Of a stretch of 64,000 bases of DNA, positions 1 through 11,046 are shown one piece after another; within the stretch, counting starts at the first letter, position 1; every line of letters begins with the position of its first letter. Source of the stretch: Streptomyces sulphureus DSM 40104 (GTDB taxonomy: Bacteria; Actinomycetota; Actinomycetes; Streptomycetales; Streptomycetaceae); NCBI RefSeq assembly GCF_000381025.1, contig NZ_KB905813.1:540716-604715 (forward strand), in the 5' to 3' direction. Position numbers and translations under genes: made by a program. Below the pieces are notes generated by a model that made no database searches, was not told where the DNA came from, and saw only the letters and a program-made list of their open reading frames with translations.

Positions 1-932
1 AGCGAGTCCGGTCGGTGGCCGAGGAGTTGGGATGGCGCCCGAGTACCGCGGCGAGGGCGCTCTCCGGCGAGGGGGCCGCGACAGTCGGCCTCGTTTTGGC
101 GAGGCCCGCGCGCACCCTGGGTGTCGAACCCTTCTTCCTGCAACTCGTCTCGGGCGTCCAGCAGGTCCTGGCGGAACGCCAACTCGGCCTGCTCTTCCAG
201 GTGGTGGAGGACGTCGCGGCCGAGTGCGCGATGTACGAGCACTGGTGGGCGGAGCACCGGGTCGACGGGGTGCTCCTCGTGGACCCGCGTGCGGAGGACC
301 CGCGCCCGGACGTGCTCGCCTCGCTCGGGCTGCCGGGCGTCGTCGTCGGAGGCACCGAAGCGCGCCGGGGCCTCTCCTCGGTGTGGGTCGACGATGCCGG
401 TGCGATGGCCTCGGTGGTGGAGTACCTGCACGCCCTCGGGCACCAGCGGATCACGCACGTCGCCGGGTTGTCCGAACTCGCCCACACCCAGCGCCGGATG
501 GCCTCCCTGCGGAGCGAGACCGAGCGGCTGGGCCTGCCGCACGTCCGCTCGCTCACCACCGACTACTCGGACGCCGAGGGCGCCGCCGTGACGCGCCGCC
601 TGCTCGACGAGCCCGACCCGCCCACGGCCGTCGTGTACGACAACGACGTGCTCGCCGCCGCCGGAGTCGCCGCTGCCGCCGAGCGCCGACTCCCTGTCCC
701 CGCACGGCTCTCCCTCGTCTCCTGGGAGGACTCCGTGCTGTGCCGGATGGTCCACCCGTGGCTCACCGCCCTCGCCCGCGACCCGCTCGCGCTCGGCCGC
801 GTCGCCGCCGAGGAGCTCACCAGGCTGCTCGACGGCGCCCCCGCGCGCACGGCCGGCGTCCCGGTGCCCCGGCTGGTGGTGCGGGAGAGCACCGCACCCC
901 CTCCGGGCGGCGGGAGAGACGGCGACGCGTAG
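1..932 (+). CDS. LacI-family transcriptional regulator, 5' partial
   Basis: The frame is open to the left edge, so the true start lies outside the window. The first visible residues ([14 protein letters not shown]) are the end of a LacI DNA-binding helix-turn-helix and hinge. The rest is a periplasmic-binding-protein-like effector domain: GLVLARP near its start, a [10 protein letters not shown] segment, [11 protein letters not shown], a [12 protein letters not shown] segment and a C-terminal RLVVRES, all in family order. Such proteins repress sugar-use operons and release DNA on binding a sugar or derivative. The target cannot be inferred because the upstream neighbour is not visible. It converges on metE, and a long hairpin lies between them. 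Confidence 0.88.
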   Translation, partial: RVRSVAEELGWRPSTAARALSGEGAATVGLVLARPARTLGVEPFFLQLVSGVQQVLAERQLGLLFQVVEDVAAECAMYEHWWAEHRVDGVLLVDPRAEDPRPDVLASLGLPGVVVGGTEARRGLSSVWVDDAGAMASVVEYLHALGHQRITHVAGLSELAHTQRRMASLRSETERLGLPHVRSLTTDYSDAEGAAVTRRLLDEPDPPTAVVYDNDVLAAAGVAAAAERRLPVPARLSLVSWEDSVLCRMVHPWLTALARDPLALGRVAAEELTRLLDGAPARTAGVPVPRLVVRESTAPPPGGGRDGDA

Positions 933-1010
933 AGGCGGCGGGCAGCCGTCCATGGAGACGGGGGCGCAACTGCCCTTCCACCGGCGCGAGTTGCCCTCAC
1001 GCACGCGGGA

Positions 1011-1060
1011 CGTGCCCGGGGGACGTCGGCAAGGCCACCTGCCGGCCGCCCCCGGGCACG
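1011..1060. terminator. Probable bidirectional terminator between the LacI gene and metE
   Basis: A perfect 12-bp inverted repeat (CGTGCCCGGGGG at 1011-1022, its complement at 1049-1060) encloses a loop that itself contains a CGGCA/TGCCG pair. It lies in the 135-nt gap between two convergent genes, the usual place for a shared intrinsic terminator in GC-rich actinomycetes, where a U tract is often absent. Confidence 0.6.
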
Positions 1061-1067
1061 GGCCGGA

Positions 1068-3392
1068 TCACACGGTGCGGTCGGGGAGTTCCTTCCGTAC
1101 CGTGCGGGCTGCGGTGACGAGGTTCTCCAGCGACGCACGGGTCTCCGGCCAACCGCGGGTCTTCAGGCCGCAGTCGGGATTGACCCACAGGCGTTCGGCG
1201 GGAATCGCCTCGAGCCCCTTGCGCAGCAGGGCGGTTGCCTCCTCCGCGCTGGGGACGCGGGGTGAGTGGATGTCGTACACACCGGGACCGGCCTCGCGCG
1301 GGTAGCCGTGGTCGGCGAGTTCGTGCGCCACCTGCATGTGGGAGCGGGCGGCTTCCAGGCTGATGACGTCGGCGTCGATGTCGTCGATCGCCTGGACGAT
1401 GTCGCCGAACTCGGCGTAGCACATGTGGGTGTGGATCTGGGTGGCCGCGCGGACCCCGCCCGTGCTGAGGCGGAACGCCTCGGTGGCCCAGGCGAGGTAC
1501 GCCTCGCGGTCGTCGGCGCGCAGGGGGAGGGTCTCGCGCAGCGCGGGCTCGTCCACCTGGATCACCGAAGTCCCGGCGGCCTCCAGGTCGTTCACCTCGT
1601 CGCGCAGGGCGAGGGCCACCTGCCGGGCTGTGTCGCCGAGCGGCTGGTCGTCGCGGACGAACGACCACGCGAGCATGGTGACGGGCCCGGTGAGCATGCC
1701 CTTGACCGGGCGTTCGGTGAGCGACTGCGCGTACCTCGTCCAGTGCACCGTCATCGGCTCGGGGCGGGTGAGGTCGCCGGCGAGGATCGGCGGGCGCACG
1801 TAGCGGGTGCCGTAGGACTGGACCCAGCCGTGCTGGGTCGCCAGGTAGCCGGCGAGCTGCTCGGCGAAGTACTGCACCATGTCGTTGCGTTCGGGCTCGC
1901 CGTGCACGAGGACGTCGATCCCCGCCTCCTCCTGGAAGGCGAGGACGTCGCGGATCTCTGCCTGGATCGTCTCCTCGTACGTCGCCTCGTCGATCCGCTT
2001 CTTGCGCAGGTCGGCGCGGGCGGTGCGCAGCTTGGCGGTCTGCGGGAAGGAGCCGATGGTGGTGGTCGGCAGCAGCGGCAGCCCCAGGTGCTTCCGCTGC
2101 GCCTCGGTGCGCTCGGCGTACGTCTCCGCGCGGTGCGTGTCGGAGTCGGTGACCGCGGCGGCGCGGGAGCGCACCTTCGGGTCGTGGGTGAGCGAGGAGG
2201 CGGCGCGGGAGGCCAACGCCGCACGGTTCGCGACGAGTTCGGAGGTGATCGCGTCGGTCCCCCGGGAGAGCCCCCTGGCGAGCGTGACGATCTCCGAGCA
2301 CTTCTGCCGTGCGAAGGCCAGCCAGCGCAGCACCTCGGCGTCGATGTGCCGCTCGGCCCGGACGTCGAGCGGGACGTGCAGCAGGGAGCAGGAGGCGGCG
2401 ACGTCGACCCGGTCGGCGAGGCCGAGCAGGGTGCCGAGGGTGGAGAGCGACCTCTCCAGGTCGTTGATCCAGACGTTGCGGCCGTTGACGACACCGGCCA
2501 CGAGCCGCTTGCCCGGCAGCCCCCCGACGGACGCCAGGGCGTCGAGGTTGGCCGCGGCCGATTCGGTGAAGTCCACCGCGAGCCCGTCGACGGGGCTCTT
2601 CGCCAGGACGGGCAGCGCGTCGCCGAGCCGGTCGAAGTACGACGCCACGAGGAGCTTCGGACGGTCGGCGAGGTCGCCGAGTGCGCGGTAGGCGCCGGCG
2701 ACGGCGTCGAGCTCCTCCTGCGTACGGTCCTGGACGAGCGCGGGCTCGTCGAGCTGTACCCACTCGGCGCCCGCCGCGCGCAGGTCGCCCAGGATTTCTG
2801 CGTAGACGGGCAGCAGCCGTTCCAGCAGCGAGAGCGGCTGGAACGCGGGGTCGACACCGGGCGCCGGCTTCGCCAGAAGCAGGTAGGTGACGGGGCCGAC
2901 GAGCACCGGTCGCGCGGCGACGCCGAGCGAGAGCGCTTCCCGCAACTCGGCGACCTGCTTCGTCGAGTCGGCGGAGAAGACGGTGTCGGGCCCCAACTCG
3001 GGGACGAGATAGTGGTAGTTGGTGTCGAACCACTTCGTCATCTCCAGCGGCGCCACCTGCTGCGTACCGCGTGCCATGGCGAAGTACCCGTCGAGGGCGT
3101 CCGCCTCGACGGCTGCCCGGTGACGCGTGGGCACGGCGCCGACCATGATGCTGGTGTCCAGCACGTGGTCGTAGTACGAGAAGTCGCCGGTCGGCACCTC
3201 GTCGACGCCGGTCTCCACGAGCTGCTGCCAGTTGTGCCTGCGGAGGTCGGCGGCGGTCTGCCGGAGGACGTCTGCGGTGATGCGGCCCTTCCAGTAGCCC
3301 TCGATCGCCTTCTTCAGCTCCCGGTCGGGGCCTTGGCGGGGGTAGCCGTACACGGTGGCCCGTGCTGCCGCGGCTGCGGACTTCGCTGTCAC
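1068..3392 (-). CDS. metE: Cobalamin-independent methionine synthase MetE
   Basis: 774 residues, the usual MetE length. The enzyme transfers a methyl group from 5-methyltetrahydropteroyl-polyglutamate to homocysteine in the cytoplasm, the last step of methionine synthesis. The N-terminal barrel begins [18 protein letters not shown]. The catalytic barrel carries the zinc-binding [12 protein letters not shown] and [11 protein letters not shown] motifs, supplying the His, Cys and second Cys ligands. The GTG at 3392 was chosen because GAAGGAGA lies just upstream and the protein then starts VTAKSA; a longer reading would run through the riboswitch leader. The gene sits about 180 nt behind a cobalamin riboswitch, so it should be switched off when B12 is available and a B12-dependent MetH can act. 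Confidence 0.96.
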   Translation of the reverse strand: MTAKSAAAAARATVYGYPRQGPDRELKKAIEGYWKGRITADVLRQTAADLRRHNWQQLVETGVDEVPTGDFSYYDHVLDTSIMVGAVPTRHRAAVEADALDGYFAMARGTQQVAPLEMTKWFDTNYHYLVPELGPDTVFSADSTKQVAELREALSLGVAARPVLVGPVTYLLLAKPAPGVDPAFQPLSLLERLLPVYAEILGDLRAAGAEWVQLDEPALVQDRTQEELDAVAGAYRALGDLADRPKLLVASYFDRLGDALPVLAKSPVDGLAVDFTESAAANLDALASVGGLPGKRLVAGVVNGRNVWINDLERSLSTLGTLLGLADRVDVAASCSLLHVPLDVRAERHIDAEVLRWLAFARQKCSEIVTLARGLSRGTDAITSELVANRAALASRAASSLTHDPKVRSRAAAVTDSDTHRAETYAERTEAQRKHLGLPLLPTTTIGSFPQTAKLRTARADLRKKRIDEATYEETIQAEIRDVLAFQEEAGIDVLVHGEPERNDMVQYFAEQLAGYLATQHGWVQSYGTRYVRPPILAGDLTRPEPMTVHWTRYAQSLTERPVKGMLTGPVTMLAWSFVRDDQPLGDTARQVALALRDEVNDLEAAGTSVIQVDEPALRETLPLRADDREAYLAWATEAFRLSTGGVRAATQIHTHMCYAEFGDIVQAIDDIDADVISLEAARSHMQVAHELADHGYPREAGPGVYDIHSPRVPSAEEATALLRKGLEAIPAERLWVNPDCGLKTRGWPETRASLENLVTAARTVRKELPDRTV

Positions 3393-3567
3393 GGAGATCT
3401 CCTTCGCGAGATGTCTCGTCGAACCCCGGGTCGGGACGAGAGCGCGAAGGTGACGGACGGCGGAGGGGCTCCTGACGCGCGGCATGCGCCTGCCCGTCTC
3501 CGCTGTGTGCGCCGACCCGCCCTCGAGGTCACCGGGATGTACCGCACACGCATCCGCGCATGCGGGC

Positions 3568-3762
3568 AACGGGCAGGTCTTCGGACTCGTGGGCACGCCT
3601 GCCGGTTTCCCGGCGGGCTCCTACTGGCCGTCGCTTCCCGGGCCTCGAGGCCCAGTGCGTATGACGGCGGTCGTTCCCACTCACCGCTGCGGGGCAGTCC
3701 CGGAATCGCACCGGGTTCCCTCTTTCGACGCCTCCCGTCCGGCTGACGGGGGCGAACCTGTT
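3568..3762 (-). ncRNA. Cobalamin (B12) riboswitch upstream of metE
   Basis: Read on the minus strand, the leader contains the class hallmarks in order: an AGGTTCGCCCC 5' stem, GGAACCCGGTGCGATTCCGG, a CCCCGCAGCGGTGAG segment, the B12-box-like GCGACGGCCAGTAGGAGCC, and finally GAGTCCGAAGACCTGCC. The 175 nt between it and the metE GTG can hold the expression platform. B12 binding is known to repress genes in this class, which matches its position before the B12-independent isozyme. The boundaries are approximate. Confidence 0.93.
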
Positions 3763-4001
3763 GCGCGTCCAGCGTAGACATAGATCGCCGTGCCTGTGTA
3801 GTGCCCCCGGCCCCACCCCGACGGCAGCGGCCCGGGACCTTCGGCCAACTAGCCACCTCTACACGGGCGTTGGCGCTCGGAAATCCGCCCGAGGCGGGCG
3901 TCCGGGCTCCTGTCCAACGGCCCGTGGGCTCTCCGCCGTGCCCTGTGTCGCACCCTGCCCGTAAGCTCTCGGGGAGTGGCGCGACACGGTGGGAGGAGCC
4001 A

Positions 4002-4673
4002 GTGAGCGAGTACCGTCCCGAGGGCGGGGAATCGGCCTGCTGGGCCGGTCTGGTCTGCCCGGAGTGCGGCGCCGTCCGCGACGCGCCCGACGGGCCCTGC
4101 CCCCGCTGCTCCACCGCACCTGGACCCGAACTCCGGCCTGCTGCCCAGCCGGTGGAGGAGACCGCGGACGGAGCCGGGCCGCCCTCGGCCGCACCCCGTG
4201 CCCGCCGGCGGGATCGCGACCCGGCGACGGGCCGGGCACGGAACGCCCGCCCCCGCGACGGTCTGGGCCGTCCCTTGCCCTACGGCTCTCCCGGCGTGGC
4301 CCGCGCCCCGGAAGGCGTCGTCCGCGCCCCGGGCGAGACGCTCGTCGAGGCGCAGCACCTCATCGACTCCGGTATGCCCTTCCACGCGCATGAAGTCCTC
4401 GAGGACGCCTGGAAGACGGGGCCCGAGAGCGAGCGCGGCCTGTGGCGGGCGCTCGCCCAGTTCGCCGTCGGCCTCACCCACGCCGCCCGGGGCAACACCT
4501 CAGGCGCCGCCTCCCTCCTCCAGCGGGCCGCCGACGGCCTCGCCGCGTTCGGCACCCCGCCGCACGACATCGACACCGCCGCCCTCGTCGCCTGGGCGCG
4601 CCGGGCCGCGGACGACCCCGCGCGCGAGCTCGGGCCGCCGCCTCGGTTGACGAACAGCTCAGGCGAGCGGTGA
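4002..4673 (+). CDS. DUF309-domain protein with N-terminal zinc ribbon
   Basis: 223 residues from a GTG preceded by GGGAGGAG. Residues about 18-40 hold two CxxC pairs (CPEC and CPRC), a probable zinc ribbon. A Pro/Arg-rich linker follows. From about residue 105 the sequence reads LIDSGMPFHAHEVLEDAWK and LWRALAQFAVGLTHAARGN, typical of the DUF309 helical domain (HxxHExLE-type motif). The biochemical role of DUF309 is not established. The gene stands alone between the divergent metE leader and the convergent PucR-type regulator. Confidence 0.75.
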   Translation: MSEYRPEGGESACWAGLVCPECGAVRDAPDGPCPRCSTAPGPELRPAAQPVEETADGAGPPSAAPRARRRDRDPATGRARNARPRDGLGRPLPYGSPGVARAPEGVVRAPGETLVEAQHLIDSGMPFHAHEVLEDAWKTGPESERGLWRALAQFAVGLTHAARGNTSGAASLLQRAADGLAAFGTPPHDIDTAALVAWARRAADDPARELGPPPRLTNSSGER

Positions 4674-4934
4674 GCGACGCAGCTCGGCTGACGCGGTCGG
4701 GTGAAGTCGTACTCGCGGTCCGGCGGTCGGGGACCGGGCAGACCGGCGCGACTCCATCGGCCGGCTGGGGCGTCCGCGCGCTGGGGCTCCGCCCGTCTCC
4801 GCCCGCTGTCGAAATGCAGCGGTCGTGCGACGCCCCCGCCGCCGGCTCCGTCCGGTCGCCAAAGCGACCGCGAGCGTCCGGACTTGACGCCCTGGCGGCG
4901 GTTCGACCTCGGCGCGGGGTGACGCACGGGTGCG

Positions 4935-6551
4935 TCAGTCCGCCGCCGCGTCCACCACCATGAGCGCCGCGTGGAGCGAGGCCCGGGATTCGGCCGACTC
5001 CAGCGAGACCCCCAGAATCCGCTCCACGGTGCGCAGCCTGCTGTAGAGCGTCGGCCTGCTGAGACCGGTCCGCTGGGCGGTGAGCGTCTTGGAGCCCGAG
5101 CACTCCAGATAGGTGCGGAGCAGCTCCAGGGTGCGGTGGCCGGTGCGTGCGTCGTGGTCGAGGAGCGTCCCGATCTCGGCCTCGGCGAACGCCTGGACGC
5201 GGTGGTCGCCGCGGAGCAGCGCCATCAGGCCGCGAAGGCGTACGTCCGTCGAGCGGTGCAGCCGCTTGCCGCTGCCCGGTAGGGAGAGAGCGACCTCGGC
5301 GACGTGCTCCGCCTCCCGGAGCCCGCGCGCCGCGGCCACCAGGTCCGCCGAGGCGGCTGCCGTCCCGGCGACCCACCGGGTCCTGCCGTACGCGCGCCCG
5401 GCCAACTGCTCCTCCACACCCGTGCACACGCCCTCCAGCGCGGCTTCCACCGCGTCGGCAGCGGGGCAGGAGAGGACGAGCGCCACGGTGCCGGCCCGCC
5501 GCAGGGAGACGAGCGCGGTGTGCTCCCCGCCGGCGACGGCCTGGCGTACCGAGGTGAGCAGCCGCCGGTCCGCCTCGCCCTGGCCGAGCGCGTCCGTGTC
5601 CGTCCGCTCGGGCATCCGCGCGACCAGCGGCACGTAGCGCGCTCCGGGCGCGAGGCCGAGCGCACCGGCGCGGGCCAACGCCTCCGAGCCGTCGGTGACG
5701 CGTCCGCCCACGAGGTCGTCGAGCAGGCCACCGAGCGCCTGGAGGACGAGGGCGTCCTGCTCGCGTTGGAGCATGCGGTGGAGTTGGAGCGACTGGGCGG
5801 CGCGCTCCAGCACCATGCGCGCCCTCGCCGCTCCGCGTGCGGACGCCGTACCGGGTTCGGGCAGGACGAGGCGGCCCCAGCGCTCGTCGCCGAAGCCGAC
5901 CGGGACCGTCGTCCACCGCTCTTCCGAGGTGCGCCCCTGGTCGAGCCGGGAGCGCTCGGGCCACTGGTCCAGGAGGCATGCCGTGGAGTGCCCGGCGGAA
6001 CAGGACGCGAGGACGCGATGGTTGAGGTCTTCCAGGACGAGGGGGGCGCCGAGGATCTGGGAGGCGCGGGCGACGATGTCCGCGGTCGAAGCGCGGGCGA
6101 TGTTGAGCGAGGTGAAGACCTCGTGCGCGGTGCGCGCGAACTCCAACTCCTCGTAACGGTCGGCGACGATGAGCCGGTGGACCTGCTGGGTGACCTCGAC
6201 GAAGCGGATCTCGTCCGCCAGCACGACCACCGGCAGTTCCAAGGAGTCGGCGAGCGGGCCGAGTTGTCCCGGCAGCTCCTGCAACCGCGTCCCCAGCTCG
6301 ACGACGAGCCCCGCCACCTGCTGCTCAGCGAGCATCCGCAGGTACCGGGCGGCCTCTTGCGGGCCGCCGGCGAGCGGCAGCCCCGTCGTCAGGACGAGCT
6401 CGCCGCCCTCCAGCAGGTCCGTCAGGTCGGCGGATTCGCTGATGTGCACCCATCGCACGCGCCGGTCGAGATGGGTAGAACCGCTGACGACACGGGGCGC
6501 TCCGGCGGCCACGACGGGCAGGCCCAGTACTTCGCGGACAGAAGGGATCAC
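4935..6551 (-). CDS. PucR-family transcriptional regulator
   Basis: 538 residues. The N-terminal PucR domain begins VIPSVREVLGLPVV and continues RRVRWVHISESADLTDLLEGG. A central GGDEF-like/PucR middle region follows, and the C-terminal HTH_30 domain reads LLRTYLECSGSKTLTAQ and GLSRPTLYSRLRTVERILG. Family members control purine, GABA or amine catabolism. The GTG at 6551 was chosen because the domain starts there and TACACT lies exactly six nt upstream, giving a leaderless transcript with no Shine-Dalgarno. The gene is divergent from the dehydrogenase/aminotransferase pair, and an inverted repeat overlaps its -10 box, so it probably controls both itself and that pair. Confidence 0.9.
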   Translation of the reverse strand: MIPSVREVLGLPVVAAGAPRVVSGSTHLDRRVRWVHISESADLTDLLEGGELVLTTGLPLAGGPQEAARYLRMLAEQQVAGLVVELGTRLQELPGQLGPLADSLELPVVVLADEIRFVEVTQQVHRLIVADRYEELEFARTAHEVFTSLNIARASTADIVARASQILGAPLVLEDLNHRVLASCSAGHSTACLLDQWPERSRLDQGRTSEERWTTVPVGFGDERWGRLVLPEPGTASARGAARARMVLERAAQSLQLHRMLQREQDALVLQALGGLLDDLVGGRVTDGSEALARAGALGLAPGARYVPLVARMPERTDTDALGQGEADRRLLTSVRQAVAGGEHTALVSLRRAGTVALVLSCPAADAVEAALEGVCTGVEEQLAGRAYGRTRWVAGTAAASADLVAAARGLREAEHVAEVALSLPGSGKRLHRSTDVRLRGLMALLRGDHRVQAFAEAEIGTLLDHDARTGHRTLELLRTYLECSGSKTLTAQRTGLSRPTLYSRLRTVERILGVSLESAESRASLHAALMVVDAAAD

Positions 6552-6558
6552 CGACGTA

Positions 6559-6588
6559 GTGTAAAGAACGCAGTGTCTTCTTTTACAC
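6559..6588. promoter_or_regulatory. Inverted repeat, probable PucR-type operator
   Basis: GTGTAAAGAA (6559-6568) and TTCTTTTACAC (6578-6588) form an imperfect inverted repeat in an AT-rich patch of an otherwise very GC-rich gap. It overlaps the TACACT -10 box of the leaderless pucR-type gene and lies about 80 nt before the dehydrogenase start. The position suggests an autoregulatory operator; binding is inferred. Confidence 0.6.
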
Positions 6589-6668
6589 CCCGTTGCTCGG
6601 AGTTCTGGAAGCCTCGTCCGGGGCGGCCGCCGCCGCACCCTCGACCCTCGTACGAACCAGGAGCATTC

Positions 6669-8174
<1,506 letters not shown>

Positions 8175-8194
8175 ACTCCCGTAAGGAGACGTCC

Positions 8195-9559
8195 ATGACG
8201 ATCGCCGACTCCACCCGAGAGGCCACCACTTCCGCGGCGCGCACCTACGAACTCGACCGACGCCACGTCTTCCACTCCTGGTCGGCCCAGGCCGAGATCG
8301 CCCCCATGGTGATCACGCGCGCCGAGGGCTCGTACGTGTGGGACGGAGAGGGCAACCGGCTCCTCGACTTCTCCTCGCAGTTGGTCAACACCAACATCGG
8401 CCACCAGCACCCGGAGGTCGTCGAGGTCATCGCTGCGCAGGCGCACCGACTCGCCACCGTCGCGCCGCAGCACGCCAACGACCAGCGCTCGGAGGCGGCG
8501 AGGCTCGTCGCCGAGCACGCTCCGGGCGACCTGGACCAGGTGTTCTTCACCAACGGAGGCGCCGACGCCAACGAGCACGCCGTACGCATGGCCCGCCTCG
8601 TCACGGGGCGCCCGAAGGTGCTCAGCCGGTACCGCTCCTACCACGGCGGCACCGAGCAGGCGATCAACCTCACCGGCGACCCGCGGCGTTGGGCCAACGA
8701 CGACGGCCGTGCCGGCACCGTGCACTTCCTCGGTCCGTACCTCTACCGCAGTGCCTTCCGGGCCACCACGGAAGAGGAGGAGTGCGCGGCGGCCCTCGCC
8801 CACCTCGAGCAGGTCATCGAGTTGGAGGGCCCGCAGACGATCGCCGCCGTACTGCTGGAGGCCATCCCCGGCACGGCCGGCATCATGGTGCCGCCCCCCG
8901 GCTACCTGAGCGGCGTCCGCGAACTCTGCGACCAGCACGGGATCATGCTCATCGTGGACGAGGTGATGACCGGGTTCGGGCGCACGGGAGCGTGGTTCCA
9001 CAGTGCAACCGAGGGCGTCGTCCCCGACCTGCTCACCTTCGCCAAGGGCGTCAACTCGGGCTACGTCCCGCTGGGCGGCGTCGTCCTCGGGCCGCGCACG
9101 GGCGAGTACTTCGCCCACCGTCCCTACCCCGGCGGCCTGACGTACTCGGGCCACCCGCTCGCCTGCGCGGCGGCGGTGACGTCGATGACCGTGATGGAGA
9201 GGGACGGCATCATCGACCACGCGCGCCGGATCGGCGAAGACGTGCTCGGGCCCGGCCTCGCACGTCTCGCCGAACGGCATCCGAGCGTCGGGGAGGTCCG
9301 CGGCCTCGGCGTCTTCTGGGCGATGGAGCTGGTGCGGGACCGCGGGACGCGGGAGCAGGTGGCGCCGACCGGCGGAAGCAGTCCGCTCATGGCGGAGGCG
9401 GTGGCGACGGCGAAGTCGCTCGGCCTGCTGCCGTTCGCCAACTCCCACCGCCTCCACGCCGTCCCACCGTGCACGGTCAGCGAGACGGAGGCGCGCGAGG
9501 GTCTGGAAATCCTCGACCGCGTGCTCGACAGGGTGGACGAGATGGTGGCGGGCGTCTAG
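8195..9559 (+). CDS. Class III (omega) aminotransferase
   Basis: 454 residues from an ATG with GTAAGGAGA upstream. A PLP-dependent fold-type I, class III aminotransferase: LDFSSQLVNTNIGHQHPEV near the N-terminus, YHGGTEQAINLTG, the aspartate motif LIVDEVMTGFGRTG, and the PLP lysine in LLTFAKGVNSGYVPLGG. Such enzymes transfer amino groups from omega-amino acids or amines to pyruvate or 2-oxoglutarate. The partner dehydrogenase upstream would accept a semialdehyde product, so beta-alanine or 3-aminoisobutyrate is a reasonable guess. A strong hairpin terminates the two-gene unit. Confidence 0.9.
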   Translation: MTIADSTREATTSAARTYELDRRHVFHSWSAQAEIAPMVITRAEGSYVWDGEGNRLLDFSSQLVNTNIGHQHPEVVEVIAAQAHRLATVAPQHANDQRSEAARLVAEHAPGDLDQVFFTNGGADANEHAVRMARLVTGRPKVLSRYRSYHGGTEQAINLTGDPRRWANDDGRAGTVHFLGPYLYRSAFRATTEEEECAAALAHLEQVIELEGPQTIAAVLLEAIPGTAGIMVPPPGYLSGVRELCDQHGIMLIVDEVMTGFGRTGAWFHSATEGVVPDLLTFAKGVNSGYVPLGGVVLGPRTGEYFAHRPYPGGLTYSGHPLACAAAVTSMTVMERDGIIDHARRIGEDVLGPGLARLAERHPSVGEVRGLGVFWAMELVRDRGTREQVAPTGGSSPLMAEAVATAKSLGLLPFANSHRLHAVPPCTVSETEAREGLEILDRVLDRVDEMVAGV

Positions 9560-9566
9560 GCGCTCC

Positions 9567-9602
9567 GGGGTTGCTGCCGACCCCCGGTCCGGCAGCAACC
9601 CC
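9567..9602 (+). terminator. Intrinsic terminator after the aminotransferase
   Basis: A perfect 13-bp stem (GGGGTTGCTGCCG at 9567-9579, complement at 9590-9602) with a 10-nt loop starts seven nt after the stop codon. Confidence 0.8.
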
Positions 9603-10218
9603 CGCCGCTGCGACTGGAGTTCGCGTCGCGGCTGCTCGCTTACCCGAGATCGCGTCGGCGACGTGGGCCAGCGGGGGAGGCGCTGCCGCGCCCCGCTGAC
9701 TCCTGGCGCTCGGCGGCACGGTGGACGGCGTACATTCCGCGGACGCCGAGCCACCTGGCCGGTGCCGGCTCCCGGCGGCGGGAGGTGTGCTCGGTCCAGG
9801 GCAGCCGCGTGCGTTCGGTCTCCTCGCCGGGGGACGAGGTCGGTGAGGGGTCGCGCGGCGAGATGCGAGGCGGTGACACCCTGGCCCGTGCAACCGCCGG
9901 CCCAGCCGCGTCCGTCGGCCCGCTCCAGGCGGACGGAGGGGCACCTCAACTCGTACGGGGACGGCTCCTTCCAGTACGTTTTGATCGCAGCCGACCGCGT
10001 CTGAGGCGTCACCGGGTGGAGGACCCCGCGGGCCCTCCACCCGCTCGCCGTACGGCCCGCAGCGTCAACTGCGCGCTGTACGGCGGGAATCGCCCCGCTG
10101 CGGCCCTGCCCGCGGAAACCCGGTGGCGACCGCAACAGAGCTCAGCCCCGTGAGCGACAGCAGTCCCCGAACCTGCTGAACGCCGCCGAGTGCCGCCCCC
10201 GCCACCGAAGTCGGCCGC
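9603..10218. other. Gene-poor spacer
   Basis: About 616 nt with no recognisable gene. Open frames on both strands give arginine- and proline-rich low-complexity translations without a good ribosome site or family resemblance. It separates the catabolic pair from the end of the IclR gene. Confidence 0.5.
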
Positions 10219-10935
10219 TCAGCGCAGCCGGTCGGCGAGCTCCGCTGCGGCCTCGGTGACGGTGCGGCCGAGGTGCGCCGCGTCGGGGAGCTCGAAGACG
10301 GAGACGCCGACGCTCGTCGTGGACCTGCCGCGGCGGGACGGCACGGCCGCTGAGACGCCGATGACGGCGGGGATCACTTCGCCGTGGGTGACGGCGTACC
10401 CCTGCCGCCGCGCCTCGGCGACCTCGGGCCGCTCCCCGTCGAGGGGAGGCGCCGAGGCGAGCAGCGCGAGACCGGCCGACCCGGCGTCGACGGGGTGCGT
10501 CTGGCCGGGGCGGAAGGAGACGTGCACCTTCGCCTCGCGCGGCTCGACGACAAGCAGTGCGCGCACCTCCGACTCGTCCTCGCGCACCACGAGGTGGGTG
10601 GTGGCACGGGTGGCGTCCGCAAGGTGCTCCAGCACGGGGCGGGCGAGTGCGCGCAGGTCCCGCTCCACCGGTTCGGCGAGGCTCACCAGGCCGGTGGCGG
10701 GCAGGATGCGCTTGAACTCGTCGCGCCTGCAGAGGTGATGGGCCTCCAGTGTGCGCACGAGGCGGTGCGCGACGGTGCGGTGGAGGCCGATGCCTTCGGC
10801 TATCTCCGTTGTCGACAGACCCTTCGGGTTCTCCGAGAGCAACTCCAGGACGAGCAACCCGTGATGGAGCGTCTTGGACATCGACGGCTCCCACGCGACC
10901 GTGCTCCCCGCCCGTTCCTCCCCGATCGAGGTCAT
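10219..10935 (-). CDS. IclR-family transcriptional regulator
   Basis: 238 residues from ATG 10935 (AAGGGAGG nearby) or 220 from ATG 10881 (GGGAG six to seven nt upstream, beginning MSKTLHHGLLVLELL). The second start fits the family N-terminus slightly better. The winged helix reads GLSTTEIAEGIGLHRTVAHRLVRTLE, followed by the effector domain with RALARPVLEHLADATRATTHLVV and a late GYAVTHGEVIPAVIGVSAAV. IclR proteins usually govern adjacent aromatic or carboxylic-acid catabolic operons. Here the divergent operon encodes an NTF2-like protein, two SDRs, a flavoprotein and an MFS importer. Three TCGCAC half-sites lie in the intergenic region. Confidence 0.92.
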   Translation of the reverse strand: MTSIGEERAGSTVAWEPSMSKTLHHGLLVLELLSENPKGLSTTEIAEGIGLHRTVAHRLVRTLEAHHLCRRDEFKRILPATGLVSLAEPVERDLRALARPVLEHLADATRATTHLVVREDESEVRALLVVEPREAKVHVSFRPGQTHPVDAGSAGLALLASAPPLDGERPEVAEARRQGYAVTHGEVIPAVIGVSAAVPSRRGRSTTSVGVSVFELPDAAHLGRTVTEAAAELADRLR

Positions 10936-10982
10936 GGCCCTCCCTTGACGGCTCCGAGGCGCTTACTTAAGCTCGCCGAAAT

Positions 10983-11013
10983 TCGCACGGCGGGTGCGAT
11001 TATCGCACGCCGT
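10983..11013. promoter_or_regulatory. Triple TCGCAC half-site cluster, probable IclR operator
   Basis: TTCGCAC (10983-10989), its inverted partner GTGCGAT (10994-11000) and ATCGCAC (11002-11008) lie within 31 nt between the divergent IclR gene and the catabolic operon. The last two arms extend to an imperfect ACGGCG..GTGCGA / TCGCAC-GCCGT hairpin. Symmetry and position suggest a regulator site; binding is inferred. Confidence 0.5.
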
Positions 11014-11046
11014 CCGGGGCGGCACAACGTCACTTCAAGGACCCCT

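Noticed and set aside
997..3033. Long open frames overlapping metE on both strands
   Set aside because: They are shadows caused by high GC. The translations are Arg/Pro/Ala-rich without motifs, and metE itself is fully conserved in its own frame.
9640..10153. Small frames in the spacer before the IclR gene
   Set aside because: No ribosome sites, no motif, low-complexity translations.
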